From assembly GCA_017744355.1 (NCBI GenBank), contig JAGIBK010000001.1, positions 1 through 64,000 on the forward strand: 64,000 nt of DNA, written 5' to 3'. A program made the position numbers and the translations under genes. Numbering within the stretch: the first letter of the stretch is position 1; each line of letters begins with the position of its first letter. The stretch is from a bacterium (GTDB lineage Bacteria; Cyanobacteriota; Sericytochromatia; S15B-MN24; UBA4093). Below, one piece after another: positions 49,483 to 60,193 of the stretch. The notes under the pieces were generated by a model. The model saw nothing but the letters and a program-made list of their open reading frames with translations, did no database searches and was not told where the DNA came from.

Positions 49483-51882
49483 TCAGCGGAAAGAGGCGTG
49501 CGCCTGAGCGGCGCTGCGGGATACGCGCAGGCGCTCCTGGTGGCGCTCGCGTGCCGCTTCGAAGTCGTCCGGCAGGTTGTCGAAGAGCGGGGCGTTACCG
49601 ACCTGGAGGGCCAGCTCGTCGAAGACGACCGCCATGCCCTTCTGGCCCAGCGCCTCGAGGGCGCGGGCGTTCTCGTACAGGGCCTCGAAGGCGTACAGGT
49701 CGCAAAAGGCCACCTGGTCCTGCTTGAGGCGGTAGAGGCCCCGGGTGGATTCGAGGATGTCGCCCAGCCCGATGGCCTTGAGGCTTTGGCGCATGCCGTA
49801 GACCGTCGTGTGCAGGGGCTCGAGCGCCTCCGGGTCGTTGAACAGCCACTCGGCCAGCGACTCCGACGAGCAGCCTTCCGGATGTAGGACCAGGTGCGCG
49901 AGCAAGGCGAGGGCCTTCTTGCGGGGCCAGCGAGCAGCTTGTGCCGCCCCCCGATAGGCGCCCAGATCCCCGAAGCCCCGGATCCTGAGGACGGGGCGGG
50001 GCTCGGCGAGGCCGAGTTCTTCCAGGACCAGGGACTCGCTCTTGCGAAGGCGCTGGCCGTGGGGGGTGGCGAGCAGCGCGTCGATCGCCGCCGGGGCGTT
50101 GGCGTCACCCGCTTTGGCTTCGATCCCGAGGAGGACGAGGCGGCCGAAGGTCGTGTCGTGCTCCGAGAGCGGGGTATTGAGGTGGCGCTGGAGGTGTTCG
50201 ACGGCCTCGGCGTCCCTGCCTTGCCGATGAAGGGCGAGGGCCCACTGGCGCGCGAGGCTGCCCGCGTACTTGGCCACCGGCTGAAGGCGCAACAGCTCGT
50301 CGCGGGTCGCGGCGGCCTCCTCGAAGCGGCCGATACGGCTGAGCGCGTTCATGAGGCCGAGGTAGGCCGCGTGCATGTGCTCCAGGTTGTCGTGTGCCTG
50401 GGCATGGCCCAGGTGGTACCGGCAGAGGCGTGCGGCGAGTGCGTGGTCCTGGTGCTGGTAAGCGTTGCCGGAGAGGCCCAAGAGATAGCACAGGAAGTTC
50501 TCGGTCGATAGACCGATGAATGCGTCGAGGGGCAGCGAGACGAGCTGCTCGAAGCGCGGGGGGGCATTCTCGTCGAGGGCGAGCGCGTCGAACTTGGCCT
50601 GGTGCGCCCGCAAGAGGTCCACCTGGAAGCCGTGGGTGGTGGCGAGCCTGAGCATCTGGTCGGCGTAGCGCAGGGCATCGGCTTGCCGGTACTGGTTGAC
50701 GCTCAGGCTTTGAAGATTGCGCAGCGCCCGGAACTGCTCGTAGTAGACGGCACGCTCGCCGGCGGCCGGCACGCCCAGGATTTCACGCCAGCGCTCTTCG
50801 GCCTGATCCTGTCGGCCCTCGAACCAGTGCGAAAGCCCCTTCAGGTGAAGGGTCTGAGCGTGCTGCGTGGGTTCAAGCGCCGGCAGGGCCTCAAGGCGTG
50901 CGAGCAACACCTGGAGCGCGTCCAGATCTTCGGTGGCGGTGGCCACCTTCGCCAACCGGATCAGCAGATCCGCCGTCGGGCCCTTGGCGGCCTCGCGCAG
51001 GGCGAGTGCCTGACGATAACAGCCGAGCGCCTGCAGGTACTGCCCTGTCGCGCAGTGGGTGTCCCCCTCCAGCTGGAGCAGGTAGGGTTGCGCAGCGCGG
51101 ACCGCCGTCGGGATCCGCTGCAAGAGGTCGGCGAGGGAGGGCTTACGGGCGGTGCGCAACAGGCGCGTGGCGTGCGCGCTGAGCCGTCGCTCCACTTGCG
51201 GCCAGAGCCCGTCTGGCTGGCTTTGCTGGATGAGGACGTGGGCCGGCGAAAGCCAGGGCCGGCGCAGCTGGACGGTATCGTCCGGCGTCAGGTGCGCCAG
51301 GTTCCGACGCACGAGCTCGAGCCCCTCGGGCGACGGAGGGGCCGTCTCGGTGAGGGTGAGGGCGAGGGCCTCGGCCCGCAGGGGATCCGGCAGGGTGATC
51401 AGGTCGTCGGGGTGGGGGGCCTCATGCCAGTGCGGCGCGTCGGCCTCCAGGCTGTGGCAGCCCGGTCGTTGGAGCGAAGGCAGCCGGTGGCGCGAGGCCA
51501 CGGCGAGGGCCCCGGTGCGCGGGAAGTGCCGCAGCAGCGCGAGAAGCTCGGGCAGGGCCTCGGAGTCTTCGAGCAGGTGCAGGTCGTCGACGAGCAGGCA
51601 GGTGGTGGGTGTCGCCTCGGCCAGGGCGATCGCAAGGCGTGCCCCCCACGAGGGAGAGAGGCCCGAGCGGGTCAGCGCTTCGTAGGGCTCACGGACTTCC
51701 GGCCACGCCAGCAGCAGTCGGTGCCGCAGGAATTCGGGCACGCGATCCTCGACGCTCAGGGTCAGGAGAAGCGTCGGCTGGGTGCTTTCTTGCTGCCAGC
51801 GGCCCAAGAGCGCCGATTTGCCGGCTCGCGGCCCAGCGCTCAGCAGGATCGTCCCGCCGGGGTGAAGGGTGGGCATGTCCAT
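49483..51882 (-). CDS. Large regulator: STAND/AAA-type ATPase, TPR array and C-terminal SARP-like winged helix with BTAD
   Basis: 799 residues. N-terminal P-loop ILLSAGPRAGKSALLGRWQQ (about 11-30) and CLLVDDLHLLEDSEALPELLALLRH resemble MalT-type STAND ATPases. The middle (about 270-620) is helical repeats with TPR periodicity. The C-terminal ~170 residues read RKKALALLAHLVLHPEGCSSESLAEWLFNDPEALEPLHTTVYGMRQSLKAIG, an OmpR/SARP winged helix, then a BTAD-like helical domain. I infer a ligand- or ATP-gated transcription activator. Target genes unknown; TspO-like and ABC genes flank it. Confidence 0.85.
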   Translation of the reverse strand: MDMPTLHPGGTILLSAGPRAGKSALLGRWQQESTQPTLLLTLSVEDRVPEFLRHRLLLAWPEVREPYEALTRSGLSPSWGARLAIALAEATPTTCLLVDDLHLLEDSEALPELLALLRHFPRTGALAVASRHRLPSLQRPGCHSLEADAPHWHEAPHPDDLITLPDPLRAEALALTLTETAPPSPEGLELVRRNLAHLTPDDTVQLRRPWLSPAHVLIQQSQPDGLWPQVERRLSAHATRLLRTARKPSLADLLQRIPTAVRAAQPYLLQLEGDTHCATGQYLQALGCYRQALALREAAKGPTADLLIRLAKVATATEDLDALQVLLARLEALPALEPTQHAQTLHLKGLSHWFEGRQDQAEERWREILGVPAAGERAVYYEQFRALRNLQSLSVNQYRQADALRYADQMLRLATTHGFQVDLLRAHQAKFDALALDENAPPRFEQLVSLPLDAFIGLSTENFLCYLLGLSGNAYQHQDHALAARLCRYHLGHAQAHDNLEHMHAAYLGLMNALSRIGRFEEAAATRDELLRLQPVAKYAGSLARQWALALHRQGRDAEAVEHLQRHLNTPLSEHDTTFGRLVLLGIEAKAGDANAPAAIDALLATPHGQRLRKSESLVLEELGLAEPRPVLRIRGFGDLGAYRGAAQAARWPRKKALALLAHLVLHPEGCSSESLAEWLFNDPEALEPLHTTVYGMRQSLKAIGLGDILESTRGLYRLKQDQVAFCDLYAFEALYENARALEALGQKGMAVVFDELALQVGNAPLFDNLPDDFEAARERHQERLRVSRSAAQAHASFR

Positions 51883-51945
51883 GGAACAGGATCATACTAA
51901 AATTTGGGGCAATGCAAAAATTAGTGCATCAGCTTGGACGGGGCT

Positions 51946-52797
51946 TTATGCCAGGCGATCCCGCATGGAACGAGGCGGCGTGCGCCTCCGGCTGCCGGCG
52001 ATCAGCCCGAAGGCCATCAGGGCGATGGCGAAGACGACTGCCCAGCCGATGGGGGGCGTGCGCTGCTCGCCGGCGATGGCGATTAGGCCCCAGCCGAGCG
52101 CTGCGTTGAAGGCCCAGTCTCGCTTACGGTAGCCCAGGACGGCGCCGAGCCCGCCGAGGCCGAGGATGGCGATCGCAGACCAAGCAACCGACGAGAGCAG
52201 GACGCTGCGCAGACCCAGGTCGTCGGTCAATACCCCCGCGAGGCTCACCACGGTCGCAAGCGAGAGCCAGCCGAGGTAGAGGCCCAGGGGCCAGCTGACG
52301 CAGAGCCGCTGGGGCATGCCGTGCGCGGCCTCGGGCTTGAAGCGCTGGTAGGCGACGGCGGCGCTTGCGAGCATGCCGACGATGAGCAAGAGGGCGAGCG
52401 GCATCTGGACGAAGCCGACCGCCACGGGCCACAGGATCCCGCAGACGAACGAGACGAGCATGGGGACGCGGGTCTCGGCGAGCAGCGCGCCGCGTGGGTG
52501 GAAGGGCAGCCACTGGTAGACGGCGTAGGCGCCGAGGGCCGCGAAGAGCAGCCCCCAGATCGAGAAGGCGTACGGCGCGGGATCCAGGTAGAGGGGTGTT
52601 CTCAGCTGGCTGACCTGCTGGACGGTCATGGGCAGCAGGGCGAAGCTGAACACGTTGAGCAGGGTCATGACAAGCCAAGCGCCGAGCACGCCGTAGCGGA
52701 GCCAGGCGGGGCCCTGGTAGCGCTTTCCCTCTTCGATGTAGCGCGAGAGCCAGGTGTGCCTGAGCGTCGGAGCTTTCGTCTGGGGAGCCTTTTGCAT
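51946..52797 (-). CDS. TspO/MBR-like integral membrane protein
   Basis: 283 residues from the ATG at 52797 (AAAGGAGGCC). About eight hydrophobic spans. PYAFSIWGLLFAALGAYAVYQWLPF and WPLGLYLGWLSLATVVSLAG match the tryptophan-rich TspO-like family found in bacteria and plants, roughly twice the length of classical five-helix TspO. Such proteins bind tetrapyrroles or other hydrophobic ligands; the role here is unknown. It precedes the SARP-like regulator on the same strand, 63 nt apart. Confidence 0.78.
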   Translation of the reverse strand: MQKAPQTKAPTLRHTWLSRYIEEGKRYQGPAWLRYGVLGAWLVMTLLNVFSFALLPMTVQQVSQLRTPLYLDPAPYAFSIWGLLFAALGAYAVYQWLPFHPRGALLAETRVPMLVSFVCGILWPVAVGFVQMPLALLLIVGMLASAAVAYQRFKPEAAHGMPQRLCVSWPLGLYLGWLSLATVVSLAGVLTDDLGLRSVLLSSVAWSAIAILGLGGLGAVLGYRKRDWAFNAALGWGLIAIAGEQRTPPIGWAVVFAIALMAFGLIAGSRRRTPPRSMRDRLA

Positions 52798-52931
52798 GGC
52801 GGCCTCCTTTGCGCGAGCGACGCCCCCAGTATGGCGCGCTCGGGGCCGCACTCAATGGGCAGGCGATGATGCCTGCGCTATCATGGAGGGGCCTGGCGGA
52901 TCGTGGGCCGGGCGATCGAGGAGGGAGCGCC

Positions 52932-53492
52932 ATGGCTGAACGAAGCGAGCGCGAGAAGATGGTCGCAGGGGATCTCTACCTGGCGTCTGATCCCGAGCTG
53001 GTCGAGGCACGCAAGCATGCGCGCGCCCAGCTGCGCCGCTACAACGCCTCGACCGAGGACCAGGCCCCCTTCCGCTTCAACCTCTTGAAGGAATTCTTCG
53101 GCTCGGTCGGCGCGCGCCTCGAAATCGAGCCGCCCTTCCGGTGCGACTACGGCTTCAACATCCACGCGGGCGACGGCCTCTACATGAACTTCGACTGCGT
53201 CATCCTGGACTGCGCCGAGGTGCGCATCGGCCGCAACGTCATGTTCGGCCCCGGCGTCCACGTCTACGCCGCGACCCACCCGCTGGAGGCCGCGCAACGG
53301 ATCGAGGGGCCCGAGCTCGCGCGTCCGGTCACGATCGGGGACAACGTCTGGGTCGGGGGCCGCAGCGTCATCTGCCCCGGGGTCAAAATCGGCGACAACA
53401 CCACCATCGGGGCGGGCAGCGTGGTGACGCGTGACATCCCGGCGAACGTCTTCGCCGCGGGCAACCCGTGCCGGGTGATTCGCTCGCTCTGA
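52932..53492 (+). CDS. Maltose/galactoside O-acetyltransferase-like enzyme (LbH)
   Basis: 186 residues from the ATG at 52932 (GGAGGGAGCG). N-terminal Mac domain EKMVAGDLYLASDPELVEARKHARAQLRRYNAS, then left-handed beta-helix hexapeptides (CDYGFNIHAGDGLYMNFDCVILDCAEVRIGRNVMFGPGVHVYAATHPL, catalytic His) and the C-terminal TIGAGSVVTRDIPANVFAAGNPCRVIR. It transfers acetyl from acetyl-CoA to a sugar or related acceptor. Single gene. Confidence 0.93.
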   Translation: MAERSEREKMVAGDLYLASDPELVEARKHARAQLRRYNASTEDQAPFRFNLLKEFFGSVGARLEIEPPFRCDYGFNIHAGDGLYMNFDCVILDCAEVRIGRNVMFGPGVHVYAATHPLEAAQRIEGPELARPVTIGDNVWVGGRSVICPGVKIGDNTTIGAGSVVTRDIPANVFAAGNPCRVIRSL

Positions 53493-53550
53493 GCCCCGCA
53501 ATTTCAGGCCGCACGCTACAATGGAGCGTCACGGCTGCATAGGACGAACC

Positions 53551-54597
53551 ATGAACGCCTTCCCTTCACGCGCGCTCGGCTGGATCTTCATCTACGCCCT
53601 GCTTCTCTTCACCACCTTCAACCTCTTGCGCCCGTTCTGGGAGGCGATCGCCTGGTCGTTCATCCTGGCGGCGGTCTCTTGGCCCCTCTACAAGCGTCTG
53701 CACGCTGCCCTCAAGGGCCGCGACACCCTCTCGGCCGTCATCATGAGCCTGGGGATTGTCGCCGTCGTGGTGGTGCCCCTGGCCCTCATCACAAGCTCCT
53801 TGATCGCCGAGCTGGGACCCGCCTACGAGATGGTCAAGAACCTGCTCGCCGCCCCGCCGCCTCCGCCGGATTGGCTCTCGCGGGTGCCGGCGGCCGAGCA
53901 AGCCTGGCTGGATGCGGCCGAGGCCCTGCACCACGGCTCGGGCCTCGGCAAGGAGATGCTCCTGCCGCTTTTGCGCCCGGGCACCCAGGCCCTCGCCTTG
54001 GTGGGGGCCAACCTGGGCCAGGCGGGTCTTGCCCTCTTCACCCTCTTCTTCCTGTATCGCAACGGTGAGCGCTACTTCGTGCAGGGCAAGGCCGTCCTTT
54101 CTCACCTCCTGGGCGAGCGTGCCGGCCGGCTGCTCGACCCCACCAAGGAGGCTATGCGCGCCGTGTTCGCGGGGGTCATCCTCGCCGCCGTCGCCCAGGG
54201 CATCGCCGCGGGCCTGGGCTACGCCCTGGTCGGTTTGCGCGCCCCCATCCTCCTGGGGGTCGCCACGAGCCTCTTGGCCCTCATCCCCTTCGGGGCGGTC
54301 CTCATCTGGGGCACGGCGGCCCTCGGCCTCTTCTTCGCGGGCTCGACGATCAAGGCCCTGATCCTGGTCGCGTGGGGTGTCTTGGTGGTCAGCACCGTGG
54401 ACAACCTCGTGCGCCCGCTCGTCATCAGCGGGACCTCGCGCCTGCCGTACCTCCAGACCTTCTTCTTCATCCTGGGAGGCCTCGCCCTCTTCGGGCTGGT
54501 CGGTCTCTTCATCGGGCCTGCGATCCTCGCGGTCTGGATGGTCCTCTGGAACGAGTGGGTGGAGGCCGGCCTCCGGCATGACACCAGCCTTCCATAA
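53551..54597 (+). CDS. AI-2E family transporter (PerM/YdiK-like)
   Basis: 348 residues from the ATG at 53551. Typical pattern: two N-terminal spans (WIFIYALLLFTTFNLLRPFWEAIAWSFILAAVSWPLYKRL), a soluble helical loop, then the C-terminal span block with LTLFFLYRNGERY-like FTLFFLYRNGERYF, GLRAPILLGVATSLLALIPFGAVLIWGTAALGLF and DNLVRPLVISGTSRLPYLQTFFFILGGLALFGLVGLFIGPAILAV. Members export varied small molecules or act as Na+/H+ antiporters. The 3' end overlaps the helicase-fusion gene by 20 nt. Confidence 0.9.
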   Translation: MNAFPSRALGWIFIYALLLFTTFNLLRPFWEAIAWSFILAAVSWPLYKRLHAALKGRDTLSAVIMSLGIVAVVVVPLALITSSLIAELGPAYEMVKNLLAAPPPPPDWLSRVPAAEQAWLDAAEALHHGSGLGKEMLLPLLRPGTQALALVGANLGQAGLALFTLFFLYRNGERYFVQGKAVLSHLLGERAGRLLDPTKEAMRAVFAGVILAAVAQGIAAGLGYALVGLRAPILLGVATSLLALIPFGAVLIWGTAALGLFFAGSTIKALILVAWGVLVVSTVDNLVRPLVISGTSRLPYLQTFFFILGGLALFGLVGLFIGPAILAVWMVLWNEWVEAGLRHDTSLP

Positions 54598-57397
54598 GGT
54601 CACGGTTTCCGAGCGCACCGCGGGGCTCTTGAAGCACGAGCTCAAGGACCTCGCGAGCCGCTTCGGGGCCCTGACCCGCATCGCCTGGCAGTTCCACCAG
54701 GGCGGGCGGTGCGCGCCGGGCAAGCAGATCCGACGGCTGGGCGACGGCCTGTACAAGATGCGCCTCACCGAGGCCCTGCGCATCCCCTTCTTCTTCACCG
54801 AGGGGCCCCAGGGGCTCGCCCTTCACTTCGGGGACATCGGCTCGCACGACGCGGGCGAGGTCTGGCACCGGGTGGCGCCGGTGGTCGAGATCGCCGAGGC
54901 CCTGCACGTGGCGCCTTCGCCCATCGCCATCGAGTTCGATGCCCCCCTCGTCTCCGACAGGCCTTGGCCCGTTCGTCGGGTCTGGGATCCCGCCTGGGAC
55001 GAGCGCCGCCGGCGCGACCCCGAGGCAGGTCTCCTGCTCGATCTGGACGAGGCCCAGCGCGCCATCGCCATGCGGCCGGGGCCGGTCCTGCTCAAGGGCG
55101 GCGCGGGCAGCGGCAAGACGACCGTGGCCCTCTACCGCCTCATGATGGGCGAGGGGCAGGGCCGTCAGCTCTACGTCACCTACACCCCCCAGCTCAAGCG
55201 CCACGCCGAGCGCCTTTACCACTGCCTTTCGCCTCGGCGCGACAACCCCCCGCGCTTCATGACCCTCGACGAGGTCTGCCGCGCCCTCTTGCCGGACGAC
55301 GGCGCTTTTGCCCCCGAGCAGCGGCTGACCCTTTCGGCCTTCAAGCACCATCTCTTCGGCCGCCTCAACCGCTTCATCGGCCGCGATCCCGAACGGTACT
55401 GGGAAGAGATCCAGGCCGTCATCAAGGGGGACGAGCAACTGCTTGCGGCCCCCGAGCGCGCCTACCTGACGCGCGAGGCCTACCTGGAAAGCCCCTTGCG
55501 CACGTCGGATGACCCGGACGCCTTCTACCGCGTCTTCGAGGCCTACCGTGCTCTCGACGGCTGGGACGACCTGGATCTCGCCCAGGCGGCTTACCGCGCG
55601 GTGCTTGCGGGCGAGAATTCGCTCGGTACTTTCGACGAGCTTGTCATCGACGAGGCTCAGGACCTGACGGCCTTCCACCTCGGGATCCTCATGCGCCTCT
55701 GCGCGCGCCCTGACGGCTTCTTCTTGGCGGGCGATACCCACCAGGCCATCCACCCGGGCCGCTTCGACTGGCTGCGCTTCCGCGAGCGGCTCTATCGCCA
55801 CTGGCGCATCGGCCTCGGGCGCGAGGCGGTCCTGCAACTGCCCACCAACTATCGCTCGCCTGAGCCCGTGGTGGCCCTCGCCAACAAGATCGCCGCCTGG
55901 CGTGGCGAGGTCCTCGGGGATCCCGACGGGGCGCCGGTCGCGGCCCTCAAGTCGGGGCCCGCTATCTGTCGCCTGAGGCCGAGCGAGATCGGAAGCTTGC
56001 CGCCTCCTGAGCGCCTCAGTGCCCGCCTGATGGTCGTCGTCTCGGGCGAGGCCGCCAAGGAGGAGCTGAGGGATCGCTTCGGCGAGGCCCCCCTTTTCAC
56101 CGTTCACGAGGCCAAGGGCCTTGAGCGCGAATACGTGGTGCTCTGGAACCTGCTCGATGCGGACTGGGCCGTCTGGGAGCGCCGGGATCCGGCCGATTCG
56201 CGCCTGCGCTATGCGATCAACCGCTTCAACGTGGCCGTCACCCGGGCCATCGAGCAGCTCTTCATCGTGGACGCCTTTTGGCCCCGTGGCTGGGAGCCGC
56301 TCGCGGATTGCCCCCTGGTCGAGGGGGAGGCGGCCCTCTTGCGGCTGAAGGACATTCTCGAAGCGGCCGACGAGGATGCGACCTTCATCGCGCAGCGGGC
56401 CGAGGAGCTCGCAGAGCGGGGCCATCACGCTCAGGCCGCTGCCCTCTACGAGCGGATCGGCGCCTGGAGCGAGGCGGCAACCTGCTACGAACTCCTTTCG
56501 CGCTGGGCGGATGCGGCCGTGTGCTACGAGCACGCCGAGCGCTTCAAGCAAGCCGCCGCCTGCGCAGAGCGCGGGGGCCTCTGGCGCGACGCCGTCACCT
56601 ACTGGGACATGGCAGGCGACAAGCGTCGGGCCGCTCAGGGACTGCTGGAACTCGGGGCCTGGCGCGAGGCGCTGCCTCGCTTGCGGGCCCTGGGCGATGC
56701 GGCCGGGACGGCCCGGTGCCTGGAGCGCCTCGAAGTCTACGAAGAGGCCGCCGAGGCTTATGAAAAGGCGGGGGATGCGGCGGGCGTGGCGCGTTGCATG
56801 GGGCGGCTCGGGCAGAACGAGACGGCGGCCCAGCGCTTCGAGGCCTGCGGGGCCTGGGCGCAGGCAGGCGTTCACTGGGAGCGCGCGGGCAAGCGCGATC
56901 GCGCCTACGCGGCTTACTGCGAGGGGCAAGACTGGCTGCCTGCCGGCCGGCTCATGGCCGAGGCCCACGACTGGGAGGCGGCTCTCGGGCACTTCCGGAC
57001 GGCCGAGGCGCCGCTGCTTGCGATGTACGCGGCCCGGCGCAAGAACGACAAGAAGGCGCTCCTGCGCGCAGCCGAGCGCTTTGCGATCGCTTGCAGCCGC
57101 GAGGCGTCAGCCGAGGCCAAGCCGGCCGACGAGTTGCTCGCGTTCTGGCGAGCGCTCATGACCGAGGACTTCGCCTGGGTGTGGGAGGCCGATTGGCGCG
57201 AGCTCGTGCCGGTGGCCTGGCGTATCTTCGGGGAGGTCTTCGCCGCGCAGGCCGAGCGCGCGCGGCGGATCGACTGGGCGGCGCTCGATGCGCACGTGGC
57301 GGCCAGACATTGGGACGAGGCGATCGCGCTGCTGGAGCGCGCCGGTCGCGTCGAGGCCGTGGCCGCCCTGCGTGCGGGGTCGGACTACTCGACGTAG
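54578..57397 (+). CDS. UvrD-like SF1 helicase fused to a C-terminal TPR/alpha-solenoid
   Basis: 939 residues from the ATG at 54578. Residues about 1-150 are an unassigned N-terminal domain. The helicase follows: Walker [18 protein letters not shown] (about 167-183), motif [30 protein letters not shown] (motif IV/III region), [17 protein letters not shown] (motif V) and [16 protein letters not shown] (motif VI). After about residue 600 come repeats of the form [48 protein letters not shown], a TPR-like solenoid to the end. Its size and fusion differ from UvrD, Rep or PcrA. Possibly a scaffolded repair or RNA helicase. Confidence 0.87.
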   Translation: MTPAFHKVTVSERTAGLLKHELKDLASRFGALTRIAWQFHQGGRCAPGKQIRRLGDGLYKMRLTEALRIPFFFTEGPQGLALHFGDIGSHDAGEVWHRVAPVVEIAEALHVAPSPIAIEFDAPLVSDRPWPVRRVWDPAWDERRRRDPEAGLLLDLDEAQRAIAMRPGPVLLKGGAGSGKTTVALYRLMMGEGQGRQLYVTYTPQLKRHAERLYHCLSPRRDNPPRFMTLDEVCRALLPDDGAFAPEQRLTLSAFKHHLFGRLNRFIGRDPERYWEEIQAVIKGDEQLLAAPERAYLTREAYLESPLRTSDDPDAFYRVFEAYRALDGWDDLDLAQAAYRAVLAGENSLGTFDELVIDEAQDLTAFHLGILMRLCARPDGFFLAGDTHQAIHPGRFDWLRFRERLYRHWRIGLGREAVLQLPTNYRSPEPVVALANKIAAWRGEVLGDPDGAPVAALKSGPAICRLRPSEIGSLPPPERLSARLMVVVSGEAAKEELRDRFGEAPLFTVHEAKGLEREYVVLWNLLDADWAVWERRDPADSRLRYAINRFNVAVTRAIEQLFIVDAFWPRGWEPLADCPLVEGEAALLRLKDILEAADEDATFIAQRAEELAERGHHAQAAALYERIGAWSEAATCYELLSRWADAAVCYEHAERFKQAAACAERGGLWRDAVTYWDMAGDKRRAAQGLLELGAWREALPRLRALGDAAGTARCLERLEVYEEAAEAYEKAGDAAGVARCMGRLGQNETAAQRFEACGAWAQAGVHWERAGKRDRAYAAYCEGQDWLPAGRLMAEAHDWEAALGHFRTAEAPLLAMYAARRKNDKKALLRAAERFAIACSREASAEAKPADELLAFWRALMTEDFAWVWEADWRELVPVAWRIFGEVFAAQAERARRIDWAALDAHVAARHWDEAIALLERAGRVEAVAALRAGSDYST

Positions 57398-57705
57398 ACG
57401 GCGGTGCCGCTCGCGCTGACCATGATCATGCTGCCGTCGGCGCCGATCGTCTCGTAGTCGAGATCGACCCCGACCACGGCGTTGGCGCCGAGCTTGCGGG
57501 CCTCTTCGATCATCTCCTTGACCGCGATGTCCTTGGCCCGGCGCAGCTCCTTCTCGTAGGAGGCCGAGCGGCCGCCGACGATGTCGCGGATGCTGGCGAA
57601 GAAGTCCTTGAAGATGTTGGCCCCCAGGATGGCCTCGCCGCTGACCAGGCCCTGGTACTTGGTGATGCGCTGGCCGTCGATGCTGGGGGTGGTGGTGACG
57701 ATCAT
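57385..57705 (-). CDS. YbjQ/UPF0145 family protein
   Basis: 106 residues from the ATG at 57705 (AAGGATTCCGCC). Blocks [78 protein letters not shown] and [14 protein letters not shown] are the standard YbjQ pattern, a small pentameric protein called heavy-metal-binding by homology, function not proven. Its stop overlaps the end of the helicase gene by 13 nt (convergent). Confidence 0.93.
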   Translation of the reverse strand: MIVTTTPSIDGQRITKYQGLVSGEAILGANIFKDFFASIRDIVGGRSASYEKELRRAKDIAVKEMIEEARKLGANAVVGVDLDYETIGADGSMIMVSASGTAVYVE

Positions 57706-57743
57706 GGCGGAATCCTTGTCGTGAGGCGGGGGATGCAGGGTCA

Positions 57744-59288
57744 TCATACCCCAAGCGAAGGTTCCGCACCCGTCAGGGGCAGGCTGAACCAGAAGGTGCT
57801 GCCCTTGCCCGGTCCTTCGCTCTCGACCCCCATGGCGCCCCCGTGGGCTTCGATCAGGGCCTTGCTGATGGAGAGCCCCAGCCCGCTGCCGCTCAGGCCG
57901 GGCACCCCGGAGAGCTGGCTGAAGCGCTTGAAGAGGCGTGGCACGTCCTCGGCCGAGATGCCCGGCCCGGTGTCGCTCACCTCGCAGCGCAGAGCCTCGG
58001 CTGTCGCCTCGGCGCGCACGGCGATCCGGCCGCCGGCAGGGGTGAACTTGATGGCGTTGGAGAGCAGGTTGTGGAGGACCTGGCCGATCCGTTTCTCGTC
58101 GCAATCGAGAATGGGCAGAGCCGCCGGGAGCGAGACGGTGAGGCTAAGGGTCTTTTGCTCGGCGCTCAGGGCGAGCAGGCCGAGGGTGCGCTCCACCAGG
58201 CGATCGAAGGCCACCTGCTGGACGTTCAGCGTGAAGTGGCCCGCCTGGATCATGCCCATGTCGAGCAGGTCGTTCACGTGGTGGATGAGCAGCTCGGTCC
58301 CGGTGCGGATCTGCTGCATGGCCCGCTGCTGCTCGGGGGTAAGAGGACCCAGCGCCTGGTTCTCGAGCAGGACGCTGTAGCCCTTGAGGATGCTCAGCGG
58401 GTTCTTGAGCTCGTGCGCCACGACGCTGATGAACTCGTCCTTGAGGCGATCCGCCTGGCGCAGGCGTCGGTTAGCCTCTTCCAGCTTGGCTTCGGCCTCC
58501 TTCTGCCGGGTGATCTCCTCGACCTGCCCCACGGCATAGAGGGGGGCGCACTGCTCGTCGCGGACCAGCGAGACGGTGAGCTTGAGCCACAGCAGGTTTC
58601 CCGAGCGGTGGATGTAGCGCTTCTCGAGCTGGTAGGTCTCGATCTCGCCGCGCTGGAGCTGGTCGTAGAGGGCAAAATCGCTTTCCACGTCGTCCGGGTG
58701 CGTGATGTCCTGGACGCTCATGGTCGCAAGCTCCGCTTCGGAGTAGCCCACGATCCGGCAGAGGGCCGGGTTGACCTTCAGGAGCTTGCCGTCGAGCCCC
58801 ACCAGCGCCATGCCGAGGGCCGAGAACTGAAAGGCGCCCTTGAAGCGTTCCTGCTGCTCGCGGAGCCTGCGGTTGGCGATGACCAGGTCGCTGACGTCCC
58901 GGATCGTGTTCGCCACCCCCTCGACCTGGCCGTCGGAGCCGAGGATCGGAGCCAGGTGGTAATCGTAGAAGCGCAGGCCTTGCCGGGTCGGGAAGTGGCT
59001 CTCGCCCTGGGTGGGCTTGCCGGTTTCGACGACTTCCTGGACCTTGCGTGCGAAGGGAATGAGGACCTCGGGCGGGAGGCCTAGCTCCTGCCAGGATTTT
59101 CCCTGCACCTGCGAGAGCGCGAGCCCCAGCGCATGGAGAGCCGCGGGGTTGGCGTACTGGTAGCGGCCATCCGGCCCGAACAGGAAGAACAGGTCGGGCG
59201 ACGACGCAAGGATCGCGGCGAGCTGCCATCCAGGGATGGCCGTCTCGATGGCTTCGATTGCCGGAGGGTGGGGACGAGGGGCTTGCAT
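57744..59288 (-). CDS. Cytosolic PAS-PAS histidine kinase
   Basis: 514 residues, no membrane span. PAS 1 ([26 protein letters not shown]), PAC segment, PAS 2 ([34 protein letters not shown]), HisKA ([21 protein letters not shown], phospho-acceptor His in HELKNP) and HATPase ([36 protein letters not shown]), ending [16 protein letters not shown]. Third orphan kinase in the window: no response regulator nearby. HELKNP suggests a relaxed HisKA type. Signals may be redox or small ligands through PAS. Confidence 0.92.
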   Translation of the reverse strand: MQAPRPHPPAIEAIETAIPGWQLAAILASSPDLFFLFGPDGRYQYANPAALHALGLALSQVQGKSWQELGLPPEVLIPFARKVQEVVETGKPTQGESHFPTRQGLRFYDYHLAPILGSDGQVEGVANTIRDVSDLVIANRRLREQQERFKGAFQFSALGMALVGLDGKLLKVNPALCRIVGYSEAELATMSVQDITHPDDVESDFALYDQLQRGEIETYQLEKRYIHRSGNLLWLKLTVSLVRDEQCAPLYAVGQVEEITRQKEAEAKLEEANRRLRQADRLKDEFISVVAHELKNPLSILKGYSVLLENQALGPLTPEQQRAMQQIRTGTELLIHHVNDLLDMGMIQAGHFTLNVQQVAFDRLVERTLGLLALSAEQKTLSLTVSLPAALPILDCDEKRIGQVLHNLLSNAIKFTPAGGRIAVRAEATAEALRCEVSDTGPGISAEDVPRLFKRFSQLSGVPGLSGSGLGLSISKALIEAHGGAMGVESEGPGKGSTFWFSLPLTGAEPSLGV

Positions 59289-59415
59289 CCAGGCCTTTCT
59301 GACGAGGGGGCAGTAGAATTTTTCCCCAGAATCGCGAGAAGAACACGGCGTCCTGCTTGGCCACGGCCTTGAACTCTCGCCCTATTGCTTGCATCATACG
59401 GTGAGGAGGATCCGC

Positions 59416-60081
59416 ATGCCGCGCTGGTTAGAGGAGATCATTCGTCGCCTCGGGTGGTTCTACACGCTCGCCTTCGGGGCGGCGGTGCTTGCCCTGCTCG
59501 CCTTCGCGAAACTCGCCGACGAGGTCCTCGAGACCGACACGGCACGCTTTGACCGGGCGGTGCTCGCCTGGGTCCAGACGCACGTGGACCCGGAATGGAC
59601 CCCGCTCGTCGTCGCCACGACCCTGGTCGGCTCGGTGGGGGCCATCGTCCTGTTCGGCGTGGTCTTCGGTCTCTTTCTCTTCGCCCGCAAACGCCACGCC
59701 GATGCGCTGACGCTGGCGGCGGTCCTGGCGGGGGGCGGGGGGCTCACCTACGTCCTCAAGCAGGCCTTCCGCCAGACGCGGCCGGACCTGTACGCCTCGC
59801 CCGTCCACAAGGCGAGCTATTCCTTCCCCAGCGGCCATGCCCTCATGTCCGTGTGCTTCTTCGGATTTTTGGCCTACTGGACGGTCGCGCAGGGTCCCCG
59901 CGAGCCGTGGCGCTGGCTGGTGGCCCTCTGCTGCCTGCTGCTCGCGGGACTCATCAGCCTCAGCCGGCTGTACCTCGCCGTCCACTGGCCCTCGGACATC
60001 GTGGCCGGAGCCCTGGTGGGCTTCTTCTGGCTCGCCTGCTGCCTGACGGCCAGGCGCTGGATCCTCACCCGCGAGGCCTGA
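59416..60081 (+). CDS. PAP2-family membrane phosphatase
   Basis: 221 residues from the ATG at 59416 (GAGGAGGATCC). Six spans and the three PAP2 motifs: KQAFRQTRP, PSGHA and SRLYLAVHWPSDIVAG with catalytic His. It dephosphorylates lipid phosphates such as undecaprenyl pyrophosphate or phosphatidate. Single gene between the kinase (divergent) and the sugar-transport operon. Confidence 0.93.
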   Translation: MPRWLEEIIRRLGWFYTLAFGAAVLALLAFAKLADEVLETDTARFDRAVLAWVQTHVDPEWTPLVVATTLVGSVGAIVLFGVVFGLFLFARKRHADALTLAAVLAGGGGLTYVLKQAFRQTRPDLYASPVHKASYSFPSGHALMSVCFFGFLAYWTVAQGPREPWRWLVALCCLLLAGLISLSRLYLAVHWPSDIVAGALVGFFWLACCLTARRWILTREA

Positions 60082-60193
60082 GCCCGGGCAGCGGCGCAAG
60101 AGTTCCAAGAAAAATCGTCGCGGGGACGCTTTCGCTCGCCCCTGGCCTCGGCGCACCATGCGCGGGTCATCGAGGGCAGCGAGGCGAGGAGCC

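Noticed and set aside
51896-51925. TGCA-like inverted repeat upstream of the SARP-type regulator
   Set aside because: TGCA halves are 8 rather than 7 bp apart and the neighbours have no zinc link, so I did not count it as a Zur site.
54509-56992. 827-codon minus-strand frame opposite the helicase fusion
   Set aside because: Crosses the helicase motifs on the other strand and shows no domain; high-GC shadow.
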